Below the pieces are notes generated by a model that had not been told where the DNA came from, ran no database searches, and worked only from the letters and a program-made list of their open reading frames with translations. Shown here piece by piece: positions 1 through 10,308 of a stretch of DNA of 40,810 nt. Source of the stretch: Prevotella sp. (GTDB taxonomy: Bacteria; Bacteroidota; Bacteroidia; Bacteroidales; Bacteroidaceae). How positions within the stretch are numbered: the first letter of the stretch is position 1; each line of letters starts with the position of its first letter. The translations under genes and the position numbers were made by a program. The stretch is taken from positions 1-40,810 of the forward strand of contig JAFTGH010000042.1 in NCBI GenBank assembly GCA_017458005.1, given 5' to 3'.

Positions 1-97
1 GGAGGTGCTGGATGTGGAACATCTCATAGACCTCCTTCATCTCGTTTATGCGATCTGTGTCCTTCGCATAACGGCTTTCGTTAGGTTGTCTCACCAT
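1..97 (-). CDS. Partial CDS, unknown product (N-terminal fragment)
   Basis: An open frame reads off the left edge of the window on the minus strand. It starts at an ATG (95-97) and encodes 32 residues beginning MVRQPNESRYAKDTDR, rich in charged residues and probably helical. I do not recognise the family. The start is preceded by an A-rich stretch, as is common in Bacteroidetes, but there is no clear promoter. A 9-bp inverted repeat (119-127 and 159-167) lies just upstream of it. The frame could also be chance, since only 97 bases are visible. Confidence 0.3.
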   Translation of the reverse strand, partial: MVRQPNESRYAKDTDRINEMKEVYEMFHIQHL

Positions 98-170
98 ACT
101 TTTTCAAACTTTTGGTGTCAACCTTATTTAAAATAAGACATCGACGAATTGTGTTGTCATAAGGTTGTAG

Positions 171-275
171 ATTTCCGTGAGGAGGTTGGTATTTTTCGTG
201 AGGAGGCTACTATTTTTCGTGAGGAGGCTGGTATTTTCAGTGAGAAGCCTACTAATTTTCATGAGGAGGCTGCTC
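171..275. repeat. 21-bp tandem repeat, five degenerate copies
   Basis: Five consecutive units of about 21 bp share the core GTGAGGAGGCT and begin near 171, 191, 212, 233 and 254. Units two and three are nearly identical; the fourth is the most diverged (GTGAGAAGCCT). One frame reads as a repetitive Arg/Leu/Phe peptide, but it has no ribosome site and looks like a by-product of the repeat. The array lies upstream of the HicAB promoter. Confidence 0.7.
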
Positions 276-290
276 ACGGAAGAAGCCCTT

Positions 291-332
291 ACATCCTCCC
301 TTCGAAGGCCGTACCTCCGTAGATTGTCGCAT
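291..332. repeat. Short, internally deleted copy of the dispersed 250-bp element
   Basis: The block carries the CTCCCTTCGAAGGCCGTACC segment, then jumps directly to a sequence like GTAGAGTGTCGCAT. In the full copies at 38010-38260 and 38727-38976 these two segments are separated by about 70 bp of GC-rich hairpin sequence. It is therefore read as a deleted member of the same family, ending about 20 bp before the promoter of the HicAB remnant. Confidence 0.6.
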
Positions 333-350
333 GAAATTATTCTATATTTA

Positions 351-382
351 TTTGGAGGTTAGTACCAAATTTAGTACCTTTG
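351..382 (+). promoter_or_regulatory. Bacteroidetes-type promoter for the hicA remnant/hicB
   Basis: TTTG (351-354), a 20-bp spacer and TACCTTTG (375-382) match the Bacteroidetes sigma-ABfr form TTTG-N19-21-TAnnTTTG. AGTACC occurs twice (361-366 and 373-378) on either side of AAATTT and overlaps the -7 box. Such a site could be where the ribbon-helix-helix HicB protein represses its own operon; this is inferred. Confidence 0.7.
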
Positions 383-400
383 CGACAAAATCATATCATA

Positions 401-472
401 ATGGTTGCAAAGAATAAACTGAAGGAACGATTCAAAAGACTCCCCAAAGACTTTACATTTACAGACATTTGA
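401..472 (+). pseudogene. hicA: HicA-family toxin remnant (N-terminal 23 codons)
   Basis: An ATG at 401 opens a 23-residue frame, MVAKNKLKERFKRLPKDF followed by TFTDI, that ends in TGA at 470-472. The KERFKRLPKDFTF segment resembles the start of Bacteroidetes HicA mRNA interferases (about 60-90 residues), and the position directly before hicB fits the usual HicA-HicB order. The rest of HicA, including the double-stranded RNA-binding fold and catalytic His, is absent, because hicB starts only 31 bp later. It could be a deletion remnant, or a short peptide kept to couple translation to hicB. The HicA assignment rests on a short match plus context. Confidence 0.55.
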
Positions 473-503
473 AAAATAACCAATTAATATAAGGAGGAAA
501 GTT

Positions 504-896
504 ATGGATTATTTAGAGTATAAAGGATATAAAGGATCCGTAGAATATAGCAAGGAAGATAATTGCTTAGTAGGCAAGGTTCAAGGATTAAGTAAGGCTC
601 TTATACTATATGAAGGTCAGACTCTTGAGGAACTTCGTAAAGATTTCGAGGATGGCATTGATGACTATCTGGAAGGTTGCAAGGCTGATGGTGTTGAGCC
701 TTGTAAGCCATACAGTGGTAGGTTAAATCTCCGCATGACCTCAGAATTGCATTCTCGCATTGCTGCATTCGCAGCCTCTACGGGTTTGACTATCAACGAT
801 TTTATTAATCGTGCGGTACAAAAGGAGTTGTCACATGCTTATGAGACTAATGCCATGCTTGCCTCTGAGCCTTTACTTCCTCCAGAAAAGGATTAA
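504..896 (+). CDS. hicB: HicB-family antitoxin
   Basis: This 130-residue protein fits HicB antitoxins, which block the HicA mRNA interferase and repress their own operon. The N-terminal half (about 1-65) has the HicB partial RNase H-like fold signature: YKGYKGSVEYSKEDNCLVGK, then the acidic EELRKDFEDGIDDYLEGC. The C-terminal part (about 73-112, LNLRMTSELHSRIAAFA...INDFINRAVQKEL) is a ribbon-helix-helix DNA-binding segment of the Arc/MetJ type. AAGGAGGA (491-498) before the ATG is an unusually strong Shine-Dalgarno for this phylum and supports the start. The cognate toxin survives only as a 23-codon stub at 401-472, so this looks like an orphan antitoxin that may act only as a regulator, or may neutralise a HicA encoded elsewhere. 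Confidence 0.85.
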   Translation: MDYLEYKGYKGSVEYSKEDNCLVGKVQGLSKALILYEGQTLEELRKDFEDGIDDYLEGCKADGVEPCKPYSGRLNLRMTSELHSRIAAFAASTGLTINDFINRAVQKELSHAYETNAMLASEPLLPPEKD

Positions 897-1127
897 GATG
901 ATAACCTCATACTTGATAAAGGACACAAAGCACCGATAGCCACTGGCTTTGCAACCTTTTTGAGGTCGTCTAGGTTGGCACAAGGTTGCATAAAAAAGTT
1001 TAGTATGAAGGCTTCGGTCGAAAGTACTCTCGCTTGGAAAAACTCAAATAAATTTGACCTTCGATCGAATTTTGTCGCGACTCAACAAATGAAATATGAG
1101 TATTTCTATGTTTTCGCTGCTCCAAAA
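897..1127. other. Intergenic region without a supported gene
   Basis: About 230 bp between hicB and the next promoter. A weak inverted repeat GCAACC/GGTTGC (about 951-956 and 983-988), with a T-run after the first arm, may serve as the hicB terminator. An open frame from 960 runs through the promoter and into the next gene in another frame, so I do not call it. No other structure was seen. Confidence 0.5.
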
Positions 1128-1159
1128 TTTGGTTTTTCACTCGCTTATTTGTACCTTTG
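1128..1159 (+). promoter_or_regulatory. Bacteroidetes-type promoter for the GH operon 1189-7746
   Basis: TTTG (1128-1131), a 20-bp spacer and TACCTTTG (1152-1159) match the phylum consensus. The predicted transcription start near 1166 leaves a leader of roughly 23 bases before the ATG at 1189. The -7 box is identical to that of the HicAB promoter at 375-382. Confidence 0.75.
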
Positions 1160-1188
1160 CCCTATAATTCTACTAAAACGACAGACAG

Positions 1189-4100
1189 ATGAAGAAGATT
1201 ATCCTTTACCTGCTAACCCTTTTGCCTATGGCTGTGACCGCTCAGTCCATCACACAGAAGGAGATGAGCCGCATTTACCAAGAGGTACGAACACCCTATA
1301 AATACGGAATGGTAGTGGCACCGACGGATAACTACCACAAGATAGACTGTCCTACCGTCTTCCGAGAGGGTGACACGTGGTATATGACCTACGTCTGCTA
1401 TAATGGGAAAGACGGCACTGACGGACGAGGCTACGAGACATGGCTTGCCAAGAGTGATGATCTGTTACATTGGCAGACACTGGGACGGATCCTTGCCTAC
1501 CCTGCCGACGGAGCCAACCTATGGGATCAGAACCAACGAGGCGGTTTCCCCTCACTCATCGACTATAACTGGAATGGCTCCTACAAGATGTTTCCCTATA
1601 AGGGTCGTCACTACATGACTTACATCGGTGGTCCTGGTACGGGGTATGAGGCTGTCAACGCCCCGCTCAGCATCGGCATCGCCTCAACGGATCAAGATAT
1701 CATGAAGGCTCACCAATGGGACACCCAGTCCATGCCCTTAATGAGTTATGACGACAAGGATGCCCAGTGGTGGGAGCGTATGACCCAGTATAAGAGCACC
1801 ATCTATTGGATAAAAGACTCCAAGCAACGCATCAAGGGAGAAGAGAAATATCCCTTTGTCATGTTCTACAATGCCGGCGGCAAGGACGAGACACATCCCA
1901 AAGGAGAGCGTATTGGCATCGCATTATCCAAGGATTTAAGAAAATGGAAGCGCTATCAGGGTAATCCGGTCTTTGCCCATGACAGTGACGGCACTATCAC
2001 AGGCGACGCACAGATTGTCAGAATGGACAATATCTGGGTGATGTTCTATTTCTCTGCCTTCAATCCGACTCGTGAATACAACGCTTTCAATACTTTCGCT
2101 GTCAGCAATGACCTCGTTCACTGGACCGACTGGACAGGAGACGACTTGATCATTCCCTCCAAACCATACGATGAGATGTTTGCCCACAAGAGTTACGTGG
2201 TGAAATACGATGGTGTAGTGTATCACTATTATTGTGCCGTGAACAATGCCGGACAACGTGGCATTGCCGTTGCCACCAGTAAGCATATGGGCAAAAGTGA
2301 GGTAAACTTCCCTGTCCCAGAGCCTACAGGACATCGGTATGTACAATCATTAAATAATGACTGGGAGATCACCTTCAACGGGAACACCTTTACCCATGAC
2401 ATTCCCATCAACCTTGATGACTATTACGGTGCTCTCCAAAAAGAACATGGCAATCTCCACGGTAAAGCAGTTTTCACAAAGACCTTCGTAGCCCCCAATC
2501 TTCCTGATAAGCAATATTTTCTCCGTTTTGAAGGTGTTGGAACTTACGCTGACATCACACTTAACGGTAATTTCCTCGGACACTACGATATTGGACGGAC
2601 GACAGAGACTATTGATATCACCCCATCTGTCAAGATTGGAACAGAGAATACACTTTGTGTCAATATCTCCCATCCCGCTGGTATCACTGACATGCCATGG
2701 GTATGTGGTGGATGCAGCAGTGAATGGGGCTTCAGCGAAGGCAGTCAGCCTTTCGGAATCTTCCGTCCTGTAACCTTGGAAGTGACCGACCCTGTACGCA
2801 TTGAGCCTTTTGGGGTTCATGTCTGGCATAACCTAGACTGTGACACACTTTTTATTGATACCGAGGTAAAGAACTACAGTAAAGAATCTGTCACTATCGA
2901 CCTCATCAACAAACTCTGTGAAAAGAGTGGCAAACAAGTCATACGCCTTACTGACACTATCACGCTAAAGGCTGGAGAGACCAGAATTGTCCACCAGTCA
3001 TCACTCCTCAGTAATCCTAAACGTTGGACACTGGAAAAGCCATATCTATATCATGTTAACACCATCCTTAAGCGAGAAGGCAAGGCAAGAGAAAGTACCG
3101 ACACCCCTTATGGTTTCAATACTATTTCCTGGCCCCGTTCCACTGGACACGCCGATTATACAGGGGATAACCGTTTCTTCCTTAACGGTCAACCAGTCTT
3201 TATCAATGGAACATGCGAATATGAGCATGAGTTCGGACAGAGTCATGCTTTTTCCAATGAGCAGATTGAGGCTCGTATTAAACTGGTAAAGGATCTCGGC
3301 TTCAATGCCTTCCGTGATGCCCATCAACCCCATCATCTCCACTACCAAGAGTTACTCAACCAAGAAGGCATACTTTGGTGGCCCCAATTCTCTGCGCATA
3401 TCTGGTATGACACCCCTGAGTTCCGTGAGTCATTCAAGCGCCACCTACGGCAGTGGGTGAAAGAAAGGCGTAACTCACCAAGCATCATTCTATGGGGCCT
3501 CCAGAACGAGAGTACGCTACCCAAGGATTTCGCAGAGGAATGTTGTGCTATCATCCGTGAGATGGACCCCCGTTGTGGTACCGAACGGTTGATTACTACT
3601 TGCAATGGTGGTGAAGGGACAGACTGGAACGTCGTTCAGAACTGGAGCGGCACCTATGGAGGGAATATTGACAACTATGGCAATGAGATGAAGTCGCCTG
3701 AGCAACTACTCAATGGCGAGTATGGCGCATGGCGGACACTCGGTAACCATACTGGTGAGAACTATACAGAAGAGCGATTCTGTGAGATTCTAAAGAAGAA
3801 AATCCTGCTTGCAGAAAGCGTTAAGGATAGTATCTGTGGACAATTCCATTGGCTATTGGTCAGCCATGACAATCCAGGGCGTCGTCAACCTGATGAGGCG
3901 CTACGTCGTGTCGACAAAGCAGGACCGTTCAACTATAAGGGACTCCTTACTATCTGGGATCAGCCCACTGATGCTTTCTACATGTACCAACAGCATTATA
4001 ACCCACAACCTATTGTCCCTGCTGCAAGCATTATTGATGAGCGTATTTTATCACCCATAAAAGGTTACCAGTATATCTATCGTCTAAACTGTGGTGGGGA

Positions 4101-5007
4101 CACCTATACAGATCAGATGGGGAATCGCTGGATGCAGGATAATACCCAGTGGTCACACTCATGGGCAGAACAGTATATTAGCGACTCTTTGCACCTTTCA
4201 CCCTATCAGGCATCCCAGACCTTTAACGACTCCATTTCGTCACCTCTCTTCAAGACCTCCCGTTTCGGTCGCCATCAGTTGAGTTTCCATTTCCCTGCCG
4301 CTCCAGGCAAATACCATATAGAACTTTACTTCATAGAGCCATGGTATCGCCAGCATGATGCGGAAGGGCTCCGTGTCTTTGATGTTGCCGTCAATGGGAA
4401 AACCTGTATTCATGACTTGGATATCTGGGCACAAGTGCATTATGGGAAACCTTATAAAAGAGTCATAGAGATAGAAAACCAAGGGAATGAGATTGTGATT
4501 GATTTCCCCAAGGTAAAAGCAGGTCAGGCAATGATCTCCGCAATAGCCATTGCTGTTGATGATAGCAAGCCTATGACGACAAACCAGAAGCAGGAACTCC
4601 TATCCACCCCTAAGACATTATGGTCAGATTTCAACAACGACATCCTTGTCAAGACCCCAGACTCCCTGTTGCCTGCAAGAGCAAAAACCGCTATTGAAGT
4701 AGAGGGGAGAAAGGTAAAAGACCATCTGGAATGGGACTTTAACGTTGGAGTTGCAAAAGTCTATGCGCTAAGGTGGAAATACTATAACCCAGAGAAGACA
4801 CGTCAGTTACGGGTTCGTATTACCGATTCAAAAGGAGTCGTGTACAAAGATGCTGATATATCCTTCTTACAAACCCAGCAAAAGAAGACCAAGCGTAAGA
4901 TGACCAGTATCACAACAGGAACCCAGATTAATGCCGGTCACTATCATGTGTCACTCAAAGGGGACGGCATCGACCATATGATATTTGACAACCTCACTAT
5001 AGAATAA
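1189..5007 (+). CDS. Secreted beta-propeller/GH2/malectin fusion glycosidase
   Basis: A 1272-residue protein with a signal peptide (MKKIILYLLTLLPMAVTAQ). Residues about 25-375 form a five-bladed-propeller-like region of the GH43/GH117/GH130 type (KIDCPTVFREGDTWYMTY, YETWLAKSDDLLHW, GDAQIVRMDNIWVMFYF). Residues about 385-960 are a GH2 unit: sugar-binding sandwich, Ig-like domain and TIM barrel, with probable acid/base E774 (GLQNES) and nucleophile E844 (LLNGEYGAW). A malectin-like carbohydrate-binding domain (about 990-1130) and a final beta-rich domain follow. Two catalytic folds on one chain suggest sequential cuts on one branched substrate; the linkage cannot be read. It is the first gene of a two-gene operon with its own promoter, and the next gene starts 3 bp after its stop. 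Fold assignments for the GH2 and malectin parts are firm; the propeller family is less certain. Confidence 0.85.
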   Translation: MKKIILYLLTLLPMAVTAQSITQKEMSRIYQEVRTPYKYGMVVAPTDNYHKIDCPTVFREGDTWYMTYVCYNGKDGTDGRGYETWLAKSDDLLHWQTLGRILAYPADGANLWDQNQRGGFPSLIDYNWNGSYKMFPYKGRHYMTYIGGPGTGYEAVNAPLSIGIASTDQDIMKAHQWDTQSMPLMSYDDKDAQWWERMTQYKSTIYWIKDSKQRIKGEEKYPFVMFYNAGGKDETHPKGERIGIALSKDLRKWKRYQGNPVFAHDSDGTITGDAQIVRMDNIWVMFYFSAFNPTREYNAFNTFAVSNDLVHWTDWTGDDLIIPSKPYDEMFAHKSYVVKYDGVVYHYYCAVNNAGQRGIAVATSKHMGKSEVNFPVPEPTGHRYVQSLNNDWEITFNGNTFTHDIPINLDDYYGALQKEHGNLHGKAVFTKTFVAPNLPDKQYFLRFEGVGTYADITLNGNFLGHYDIGRTTETIDITPSVKIGTENTLCVNISHPAGITDMPWVCGGCSSEWGFSEGSQPFGIFRPVTLEVTDPVRIEPFGVHVWHNLDCDTLFIDTEVKNYSKESVTIDLINKLCEKSGKQVIRLTDTITLKAGETRIVHQSSLLSNPKRWTLEKPYLYHVNTILKREGKARESTDTPYGFNTISWPRSTGHADYTGDNRFFLNGQPVFINGTCEYEHEFGQSHAFSNEQIEARIKLVKDLGFNAFRDAHQPHHLHYQELLNQEGILWWPQFSAHIWYDTPEFRESFKRHLRQWVKERRNSPSIILWGLQNESTLPKDFAEECCAIIREMDPRCGTERLITTCNGGEGTDWNVVQNWSGTYGGNIDNYGNEMKSPEQLLNGEYGAWRTLGNHTGENYTEERFCEILKKKILLAESVKDSICGQFHWLLVSHDNPGRRQPDEALRRVDKAGPFNYKGLLTIWDQPTDAFYMYQQHYNPQPIVPAASIIDERILSPIKGYQYIYRLNCGGDTYTDQMGNRWMQDNTQWSHSWAEQYISDSLHLSPYQASQTFNDSISSPLFKTSRFGRHQLSFHFPAAPGKYHIELYFIEPWYRQHDAEGLRVFDVAVNGKTCIHDLDIWAQVHYGKPYKRVIEIENQGNEIVIDFPKVKAGQAMISAIAIAVDDSKPMTTNQKQELLSTPKTLWSDFNNDILVKTPDSLLPARAKTAIEVEGRKVKDHLEWDFNVGVAKVYALRWKYYNPEKTRQLRVRITDSKGVVYKDADISFLQTQQKKTKRKMTSITTGTQINAGHYHVSLKGDGIDHMIFDNLTIE

Positions 5008-7746
<2,739 letters not shown>

Positions 7747-7755
7747 ACCGTTAAG

Positions 7756-9276
7756 TTATTTCTTCCTACCAACTTGATAGAGCCAAGTGGACAAGAAGCC
7801 CACTAGGAAGATGGTACATGTCCCTAAGACAATGGCAAGGTATTCATGCAGATGGATACCGGGAAGGCTCCACATGCCAGCCAGAGAAATCCATGCGATG
7901 ACCAACACGCCACAGACACACCCTATCAATGCGGCAGTCCTGTTGATTTTCCGAGGCATACAGCCTAAGAGGAATAGTCCCAACATTCCCCCAGAGAAGA
8001 TACTTGACAGTGTCCACCATGCGTCAATAATGCTCTCCACACTCAGCATGGCTATGGCAACGATGATACCCAGCACTCCCACACCTACCGACGACAGGCG
8101 TAAGATGGCAAGTTCTAACTTCTGATGCTTGTGATGATCATTGGGGTCGTGGTGACGAAGACGGTCTGTAACATAACGTGCCTTTAGGAAAAACGGACGG
8201 AAATAGTCCGTCAACAAGATGGTGGCAGCAGAGGTCACACTGGTAGACACCGTGCTCATACCTGCTGCGAAGATAGAGGCTATCAGCAACCCTCGCAGAC
8301 CGACAGGCAACTCATTGACTATAAAATAAGGAAACACATAGTCGGGTTTCTCCGCTATCTCTGCAGGCAATGGAGCCACTCCCGCCGTGTAATAGGAATA
8401 CAATGCGGAGCCTATCAGGAAGAACAAAGCCGATACAGGAATAAAGAGGTAACCGCCAAAGAGTGCCGAGAACTTAGCGTCCTTATCTGTTTTCGCCGCA
8501 TGGTATCGCTGCACATAGTTCTGGTCAATACCATAGTTCTGCAAGTTGATGAAGATACCATAGATGAGACACACCCAAAACGTAGAGGTCGTCAAGTCTG
8601 ACGTGAAAGCACCCAGCGAGAACTTATTCCCCTCTGGAGAGTTGATGGCAATATCAAATGTCTGCATAGGTCCCTCTGGCATGGAGAACATCAGGATGCC
8701 AAGACACACAACCGCTCCTCCTATCAGGATAATGCCCTGTATCGCATCCGCCCAGATAACCGCCTTTAATCCACCTAACATCGAATAGATAATGATACCG
8801 ATGGAAGTGGCAATAATGACGATATGCAAATTCCATCCCATCAGAATATACATCGGGACGGCAAGCAGATAAAGGATACTACCCATACGGGCTATCTGGG
8901 TAAGCAGATAGCATGCCGAGGCATAAAGACGTGCCCATGCCCCGAATTTCTCTTCCAAGAAGGTATAGGCAGACACCGAACCACTATGGCGGTAGAAAGG
9001 CACGAAGTACTTAGCGGCAAAATAACTGGCAATAGGTATTGACAGGGAAAAGACAAAGGCATTCCAGTTAGAGGCAAAGGCCTTTCCCGGATAACCAATA
9101 TAACTGATGCTCGACACATAAGTAGCGAAGATAGACATTCCCACGACCCAACCAGGAATGGAGTGTCCTGCGGAGGTGAACTCATCCGCAGAACTTCCTT
9201 TCTTGAAGAAGGAACAGCCAAAGACTACTACTCCAAGTGTAAAGACGATAAAGATAATAAAATCTATCAGATGCAT
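7756..9276 (-). CDS. Sodium:solute symporter (SSS family)
   Basis: A 506-residue multi-pass inner-membrane protein with about 13 hydrophobic segments and typical SSS-family signatures: an N-terminal helix followed by SADEFTSAGHSIPGWVVGMS, then ATYVSSISYIGYPGKAF and GGLKAVIWADAIQG. It imports an organic solute with sodium. Its start (9276) overlaps the end of the DapA-family gene (9267) by 10 bp, so the two are translationally coupled and the cargo is probably the aldolase substrate or its precursor. A symporter paired with a DapA-family lyase is familiar from sialic acid and keto-deoxy sugar use, but nothing else here supports sialic acid. The gene converges on the GH2 gene with a 9-bp gap and no evident terminator. 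Confidence 0.9.
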   Translation of the reverse strand: MHLIDFIIFIVFTLGVVVFGCSFFKKGSSADEFTSAGHSIPGWVVGMSIFATYVSSISYIGYPGKAFASNWNAFVFSLSIPIASYFAAKYFVPFYRHSGSVSAYTFLEEKFGAWARLYASACYLLTQIARMGSILYLLAVPMYILMGWNLHIVIIATSIGIIIYSMLGGLKAVIWADAIQGIILIGGAVVCLGILMFSMPEGPMQTFDIAINSPEGNKFSLGAFTSDLTTSTFWVCLIYGIFINLQNYGIDQNYVQRYHAAKTDKDAKFSALFGGYLFIPVSALFFLIGSALYSYYTAGVAPLPAEIAEKPDYVFPYFIVNELPVGLRGLLIASIFAAGMSTVSTSVTSAATILLTDYFRPFFLKARYVTDRLRHHDPNDHHKHQKLELAILRLSSVGVGVLGIIVAIAMLSVESIIDAWWTLSSIFSGGMLGLFLLGCMPRKINRTAALIGCVCGVLVIAWISLAGMWSLPGIHLHEYLAIVLGTCTIFLVGFLSTWLYQVGRKK

Positions 9277-10199
9277 AGTTTGCCGTCTTTGATAGGTAGT
9301 GCTGCCAGTGCCTGACGAATTTTCTCCCGCTCAGGCTCCTCAAACTTATAGAAGGGAGAGGCGACGAAGTCATCGTTGATGATACCCAACAGAGAGAGGG
9401 CACACTTCAGACCTTTTAGGTAACTGGAACCGTGCTTGCCTACCGTATAAATAGAAGTGGATATCTGCATGATATACTGCTGCAACTCCAATACTCTCTG
9501 AATGTCACGATTACGTGCTGCCTCATACATTGCCACATATAATTCCGGGAACATATTGGCACCACCATTGATACCACCATGACCACCCAGCAGCACACAC
9601 TCACCTGTTATCTCCTCTGGTCCGACCAGCATGGCAAAATCAGGACGTTCCTTCATTTTATACATCACAGACTGGAAATAAACCGCATTGGCAGAAGAGT
9701 CCTTAAAACCAATCACCTGAGGATTCCGGGCGATACGACGAACGGTATCTGGGGCGAAACTGACCTTTACATGACTGGGCATATTATACAGGAACACTGG
9801 CAATGGCAACTGGGGCACTAACTCCTCATAGAACTGGGCAAGTTCCGGTTGACCTGTGGCAAAGTAATAGGGGGGAGCAGAGACCACACCATCGGCACCA
9901 CACTCTGCGGCAACCTTAGCAAGTTTAATGCTCTCTACAATACTGGTATCTGTCACACAGACCAACAGAGGCAGACGACCATTGTTGATACGCGCAGACT
10001 CACGAATCATCTGCTGACGCACACCATAACTAAGGCTCTGTTCCTCACCAGTTGTACCAAGGATAAAAAGTCCATGAACACCACCTGCTATCAGGTGCTC
10101 TATCAATCTCTCAAGACTCTCCACATCAAGTGTCTCATTGTCTTTCAATGGAGTAACAAGGGGCGGGATAATACCGCTTAGGGGATAACTTTTAATCAT
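9267..10199 (-). CDS. DapA-family aldolase/lyase (N-acetylneuraminate lyase or keto-deoxy-sugar aldolase type)
   Basis: A 310-residue class I aldolase with a TIM barrel and no signal peptide. It shows the pyruvate-binding LGTTGEE motif, catalytic Y138 (FLYNMPSH) and Schiff-base K166 (IGFKDSS). Family members cleave 2-keto-3-deoxy acids to pyruvate plus an aldehyde (N-acetylneuraminate lyase, KDG aldolase), or run the dihydrodipicolinate reaction. Coupling to a symporter and placement among glycosidases argue for a catabolic lyase, not lysine synthesis. The GTTGE and NMPSH forms look more like the DapA/KDG-aldolase branch than E. coli NanA, but I cannot fix the substrate. Candidates include sialic acid, KDO-like acids or deoxy-sugar acids from rhamnose or xylose oxidation. 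Its promoter must lie in the divergent region 10200-10308, which holds two perfect palindromes. Confidence 0.85.
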   Translation of the reverse strand: MIKSYPLSGIIPPLVTPLKDNETLDVESLERLIEHLIAGGVHGLFILGTTGEEQSLSYGVRQQMIRESARINNGRLPLLVCVTDTSIVESIKLAKVAAECGADGVVSAPPYYFATGQPELAQFYEELVPQLPLPVFLYNMPSHVKVSFAPDTVRRIARNPQVIGFKDSSANAVYFQSVMYKMKERPDFAMLVGPEEITGECVLLGGHGGINGGANMFPELYVAMYEAARNRDIQRVLELQQYIMQISTSIYTVGKHGSSYLKGLKCALSLLGIINDDFVASPFYKFEEPEREKIRQALAALPIKDGKLCI

Positions 10200-10241
10200 A
10201 ATCTTTTCTTACTAACTTTTCTATAAAGACGAAGATTGTTC

Positions 10242-10271
10242 GCTTTTGTAATGATGAGCGGTTACAAAAGC
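10242..10271. promoter_or_regulatory. Inverted repeat, 10-bp arms with 10-bp spacer (putative operator)
   Basis: GCTTTTGTAA (10242-10251) and its exact complement TTACAAAAGC (10262-10271) flank a 10-bp spacer. The site lies between the divergent aldolase and GH2 genes, where a shared regulator would bind. Each arm also contains CTTTTG, close to the TTTG of Bacteroidetes -7 boxes, so it may overlap promoters in both directions. No regulator gene lies beside it. Confidence 0.6.
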
Positions 10272-10283
10272 AATATTACAGAG

Positions 10284-10303
10284 TCATTATTTATAAATAA
10301 TGA
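10284..10303. promoter_or_regulatory. Perfect 20-bp palindrome upstream of the GH2 start
   Basis: TCATTATTTATAAATAATGA is a perfect palindrome with no spacer, ending 5 bp before the ATG at 10309. It is A+T-only apart from the outer C and G, so it could be an operator or an RNA hairpin masking the start region. The alternative ATG at 10300 lies inside the palindrome, which favours 10309 as the start. Confidence 0.5.
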
Positions 10304-10308
10304 TTCTT

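Noticed and set aside
177-362. 61-residue open frame with repeated VRRL/FF peptide
   Set aside because: It only translates the 21-bp tandem repeat, has no ribosome site, and runs into the HicAB promoter.
960-1301. 113-residue open frame before the propeller-GH2 gene
   Set aside because: It spans the predicted promoter at 1128-1159 and overlaps the start of a clear gene in another frame; no family match.
9267-10199. Lysine-pathway dihydrodipicolinate synthase (dapA)
   Set aside because: Overlap with a symporter gene and location among glycosidases favour a catabolic lyase; the family alone does not prove either.
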